A program made the position numbers and the translations under genes. A DNA stretch of 32,478 nucleotides. Source: an uncultured bacterium (GTDB lineage: Bacteria > Patescibacteriota > Minisyncoccia > Phycocordibacterales > GWA1-40-21). The DNA lies in NCBI GenBank assembly GCA_903850545.1, contig CAINLW010000009.1:66311-98788 (forward strand), given 5' to 3'. Position 1 is the first letter of the stretch; every line of letters begins with the position of its first letter. Below, piece after piece: positions 31,211 through 32,478 of the stretch. The notes below the pieces were generated by a model. The model had not been told where the DNA came from and searched no databases. It was given only the letters and a program-made list of their open reading frames with translations.

Positions 31211-31249
31211 AAAAAATAAGAGCCTTGGCGGTAAACAGCCAAGGCTCTT
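31211..31249 (-). terminator. Terminator of the NlpC/P60 gene
   Basis: A 12-bp stem AAGAGCCTTGGC / GCCAAGGCTCTT (31218-31229 with 31238-31249) has an 8-base loop; the minus-strand tail is ATTTTTTT. Confidence 0.93.
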
Positions 31250-31270
31250 TCATTGTACTCTACTTTCTAT

Positions 31271-31879
31271 CTAGTGAAGAGACCGCAACACTATCCATCT
31301 GAGATCATCAGAGGTCTCAACATCTATTCCAGGAGGTATTTCTAATGTTAGCACTTTTATACCTCTCGGGATATAACGTCTTAGACCCCGAAACCCTTTT
31401 TCACCAAAGAAATTATCGATAGTGCTTTCTACTACACCAACTTCTTTATTCGCAGCATGGATTATGGTTCCACCGCCGGTCGCTATTCCGACATGACCAA
31501 CTCCGTCTCCGGGTTCATCGTCAAAATAATCAATGGCTCCGGAAGCAAATGCTACATCACCTTCGTTGATATCATGAAGTTGAATTACTTCGCCAAGCTC
31601 TCGTTGTTGAATTGAACGTCGAGGTATCCATATACCCAAACGCCCATGCACCCATTTGTTAAAACCTGAGCAATCAACAACAGCAGGAGCTTCGGAAAGT
31701 TTTGCACCACGACGATATTGTGACACACCAATACATTGCCGAGCCAAGGTTATCAGTTCAACTTCAATAACCTTAAAACCCTTTTGAGTAAGTATAGCTA
31801 TTATTTCTTGATCAGAGATTTTTAATTTCAATGAATCAAGAATGACTGCAATACGATTTCCAACAGATCTATATTCCAT
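31271..31879 (-). CDS. NlpC/P60-type cysteine peptidase, no signal peptide
   Basis: 202 residues. An N-terminal helical part (about 1-65) is followed by a papain-like NlpC/P60 domain: the catalytic Cys in VVDCSGFNKWVHGRLG, the LHDINEGDVAFASG strand, the catalytic His in GVGHVGIATGGGTIIHAAN, with a third polar residue nearby. Family members cut peptidoglycan peptides (gamma-D-Glu to meso-DAP and similar bonds). There is no signal peptide or membrane helix, so it may act inside the cell, on recycled peptides, or leave the cell by another route. The gene has its own promoter, a GGAGG site and a terminator, and richer base composition than its neighbours. Confidence 0.87.
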   Translation of the reverse strand: MEYRSVGNRIAVILDSLKLKISDQEIIAILTQKGFKVIEVELITLARQCIGVSQYRRGAKLSEAPAVVDCSGFNKWVHGRLGIWIPRRSIQQRELGEVIQLHDINEGDVAFASGAIDYFDDEPGDGVGHVGIATGGGTIIHAANKEVGVVESTIDNFFGEKGFRGLRRYIPRGIKVLTLEIPPGIDVETSDDLRWIVLRSLH

Positions 31880-31883
31880 GTTT

Positions 31884-31947
31884 CCTCCATTTAATCAGCT
31901 TCTGTTGATAGGATAGCATGTATAATTAAAATCGCTAGACTTGTGAA
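31884..31947 (-). promoter_or_regulatory. Promoter and ribosome site of the NlpC/P60 gene
   Basis: Minus strand: TTCACA (31947-31942), a 17-base spacer and TATACA (31924-31919), then GGAGG (31888-31884) four bases before the ATG. A TATCCT further down (31915-31910) is an alternative -10 box without a good partner. It is back to back with the promoter of the next gene. Confidence 0.6.
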
Positions 31948-31971
31948 TTTTTTTCAAATATACACTAAATT

Positions 31972-31980
31972 TGATATAAT
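31972..31980 (+). promoter_or_regulatory. Extended -10 promoter of the P-loop kinase gene
   Basis: TGATATAAT ends six bases before the ATG at 31987, so the transcript should begin at the start codon (leaderless). There is no Shine-Dalgarno site. Confidence 0.65.
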
Positions 31981-31986
31981 ACTTTT

Positions 31987-32472
31987 ATGACAACATTATA
32001 TTTATTATGCGGACTTCCATTTTCGGGAAAATCACTACTTTCAAAAGAAATAGAAAATACAACTTCGATCAAAAGAATAAGTTTTGATGAGATGTGGGAT
32101 GCTTTTGACAAATCGAATGTACATTCCCCATACAAAATAGTACGTCAAAAAGCAAAAGATGTAATATCGGAAAACTTAAAAGCTAAAATTTCAGTGGTTT
32201 ATGATAGTACAAATTTACAATCTGAACACAGAGATGAATTTAAAAAGCTAGCTGAAGAAGCAGGTGCAAAATTTGAAATAATATATTTACAAAATTCTAT
32301 TGATGAAATTAAAAAAAGACGGGCTTTGAGTCTAATCAACCAAACGCACCACATTGTACAAGACAAAGACTTTGATAGTGCTTTTAGTCGCCTAGAGCCA
32401 CCAACAGATGCAATAATTATTTCAAACGAAGAAGAAAAAAATAATTTTTTAAAAAATATAAAAAATACTTGA
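31987..32472 (+). CDS. P-loop kinase of the zeta toxin/polynucleotide kinase type
   Basis: 161 residues. Walker A GLPFSGKSLLS follows the first strand directly, then RISFDEMWDAF with an acidic residue pair, and VVYDSTNLQSEHRDEFKKLAEEAGAKFEIIYLQ, the Walker B-like strand and N-x-x-x-x-x-R block typical of the AAA_33 group (small kinases related to polynucleotide kinase and zeta toxins). The lid region IKKRRALSLI is basic. The substrate is unknown. No antitoxin-like gene lies beside it within the window, so a toxin role is not supported. Confidence 0.8.
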   Translation: MTTLYLLCGLPFSGKSLLSKEIENTTSIKRISFDEMWDAFDKSNVHSPYKIVRQKAKDVISENLKAKISVVYDSTNLQSEHRDEFKKLAEEAGAKFEIIYLQNSIDEIKKRRALSLINQTHHIVQDKDFDSAFSRLEPPTDAIIISNEEEKNNFLKNIKNT

Positions 32473-32478
32473 TAACAA

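Noticed and set aside
31987-32472. Zeta-type toxin of a toxin-antitoxin pair
   Set aside because: The fold is compatible, but there is no small antitoxin gene next to it in the window; the neighbour is a divergent peptidase gene with its own promoter.

Overview
The window comes from a small, AT-rich bacterial genome, most likely a member of the Candidate Phyla Radiation (Patescibacteria), probably Parcubacteria. The reasons are the very low G+C, the scrambled gene order of essential genes (pyrG, recR, dnaB, cysS, gltX, trpS and aspS as loose neighbours), compact proteins, small membrane and lysozyme-like proteins of types I associate with that group, and ribosomal protein L9, which some other CPR lineages lack. 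This is inference from gene content; no 16S gene or tRNA gene is present.

Layout, left to right. (1) 1-4.2 kb: the 3' part of pyrG and a LysE-type exporter (+), then a stand-alone sigma region 4 protein, a polysaccharide-lyase-like protein and recR (-). Between them lie decayed 3' ends of a second recR and a second pyrG, the scar of a duplication or recombination at the pyrG/recR junction. (2) 4.2-8.4 kb: dnaB, cysS and a CorA-like channel (-). (3) 8.7-11.6 kb (+): a CtpA protease, a uracil-DNA-glycosylase-like protein, rplI and a Nudix hydrolase, facing rpmA (-). (4) 11.9-13.1 kb (+): a membrane protein with an Ada-like metal-binding domain and a secreted lysozyme-like protein. (5) A 500-bp gap holding a candidate structured RNA. 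(6) 13.6-21.2 kb (-): a peptidoglycan block of D,D-carboxypeptidase, mraY, ftsW, murG, gltX, an M23 peptidase and a small membrane protein. (7) 21.3-27.6 kb (-): an operon-like run headed by a T-box riboswitch: a small unknown gene, aspS, a HIT protein, scpA, three inserted genes and scpB. (8) 28-32.5 kb: a small unknown gene (+), an ABC exporter and trpS (-), an NlpC/P60 protein (-) and a P-loop kinase (+).

The clearest regulatory find is the T-box leader at 27.6-27.9 kb. It has a textbook antiterminator and terminator, and its UGGC bulge fits a tRNA ending in GCCA, as tRNA-Asp and tRNA-Asn do. Its first gene is an unknown 114-aa protein, followed by an aspartyl-tRNA synthetase that lacks the usual bacterial insertion domain.

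Other structure: two copies of a MITE-like, strongly folded element (8.5 and 20.2 kb); a family of ATTCGTA-rich intergenic repeats, one copy of which is split by the second MITE-like element; other palindromes; and a 20-bp exact direct repeat by which a 238-aa gene carries a copy of the scpB start. Three single-gene cassettes (sigma region 4, a 102-aa unknown, NlpC/P60) stand out by richer base composition, strong Shine-Dalgarno sites and their own promoters and terminators. Several housekeeping genes instead look leaderless.
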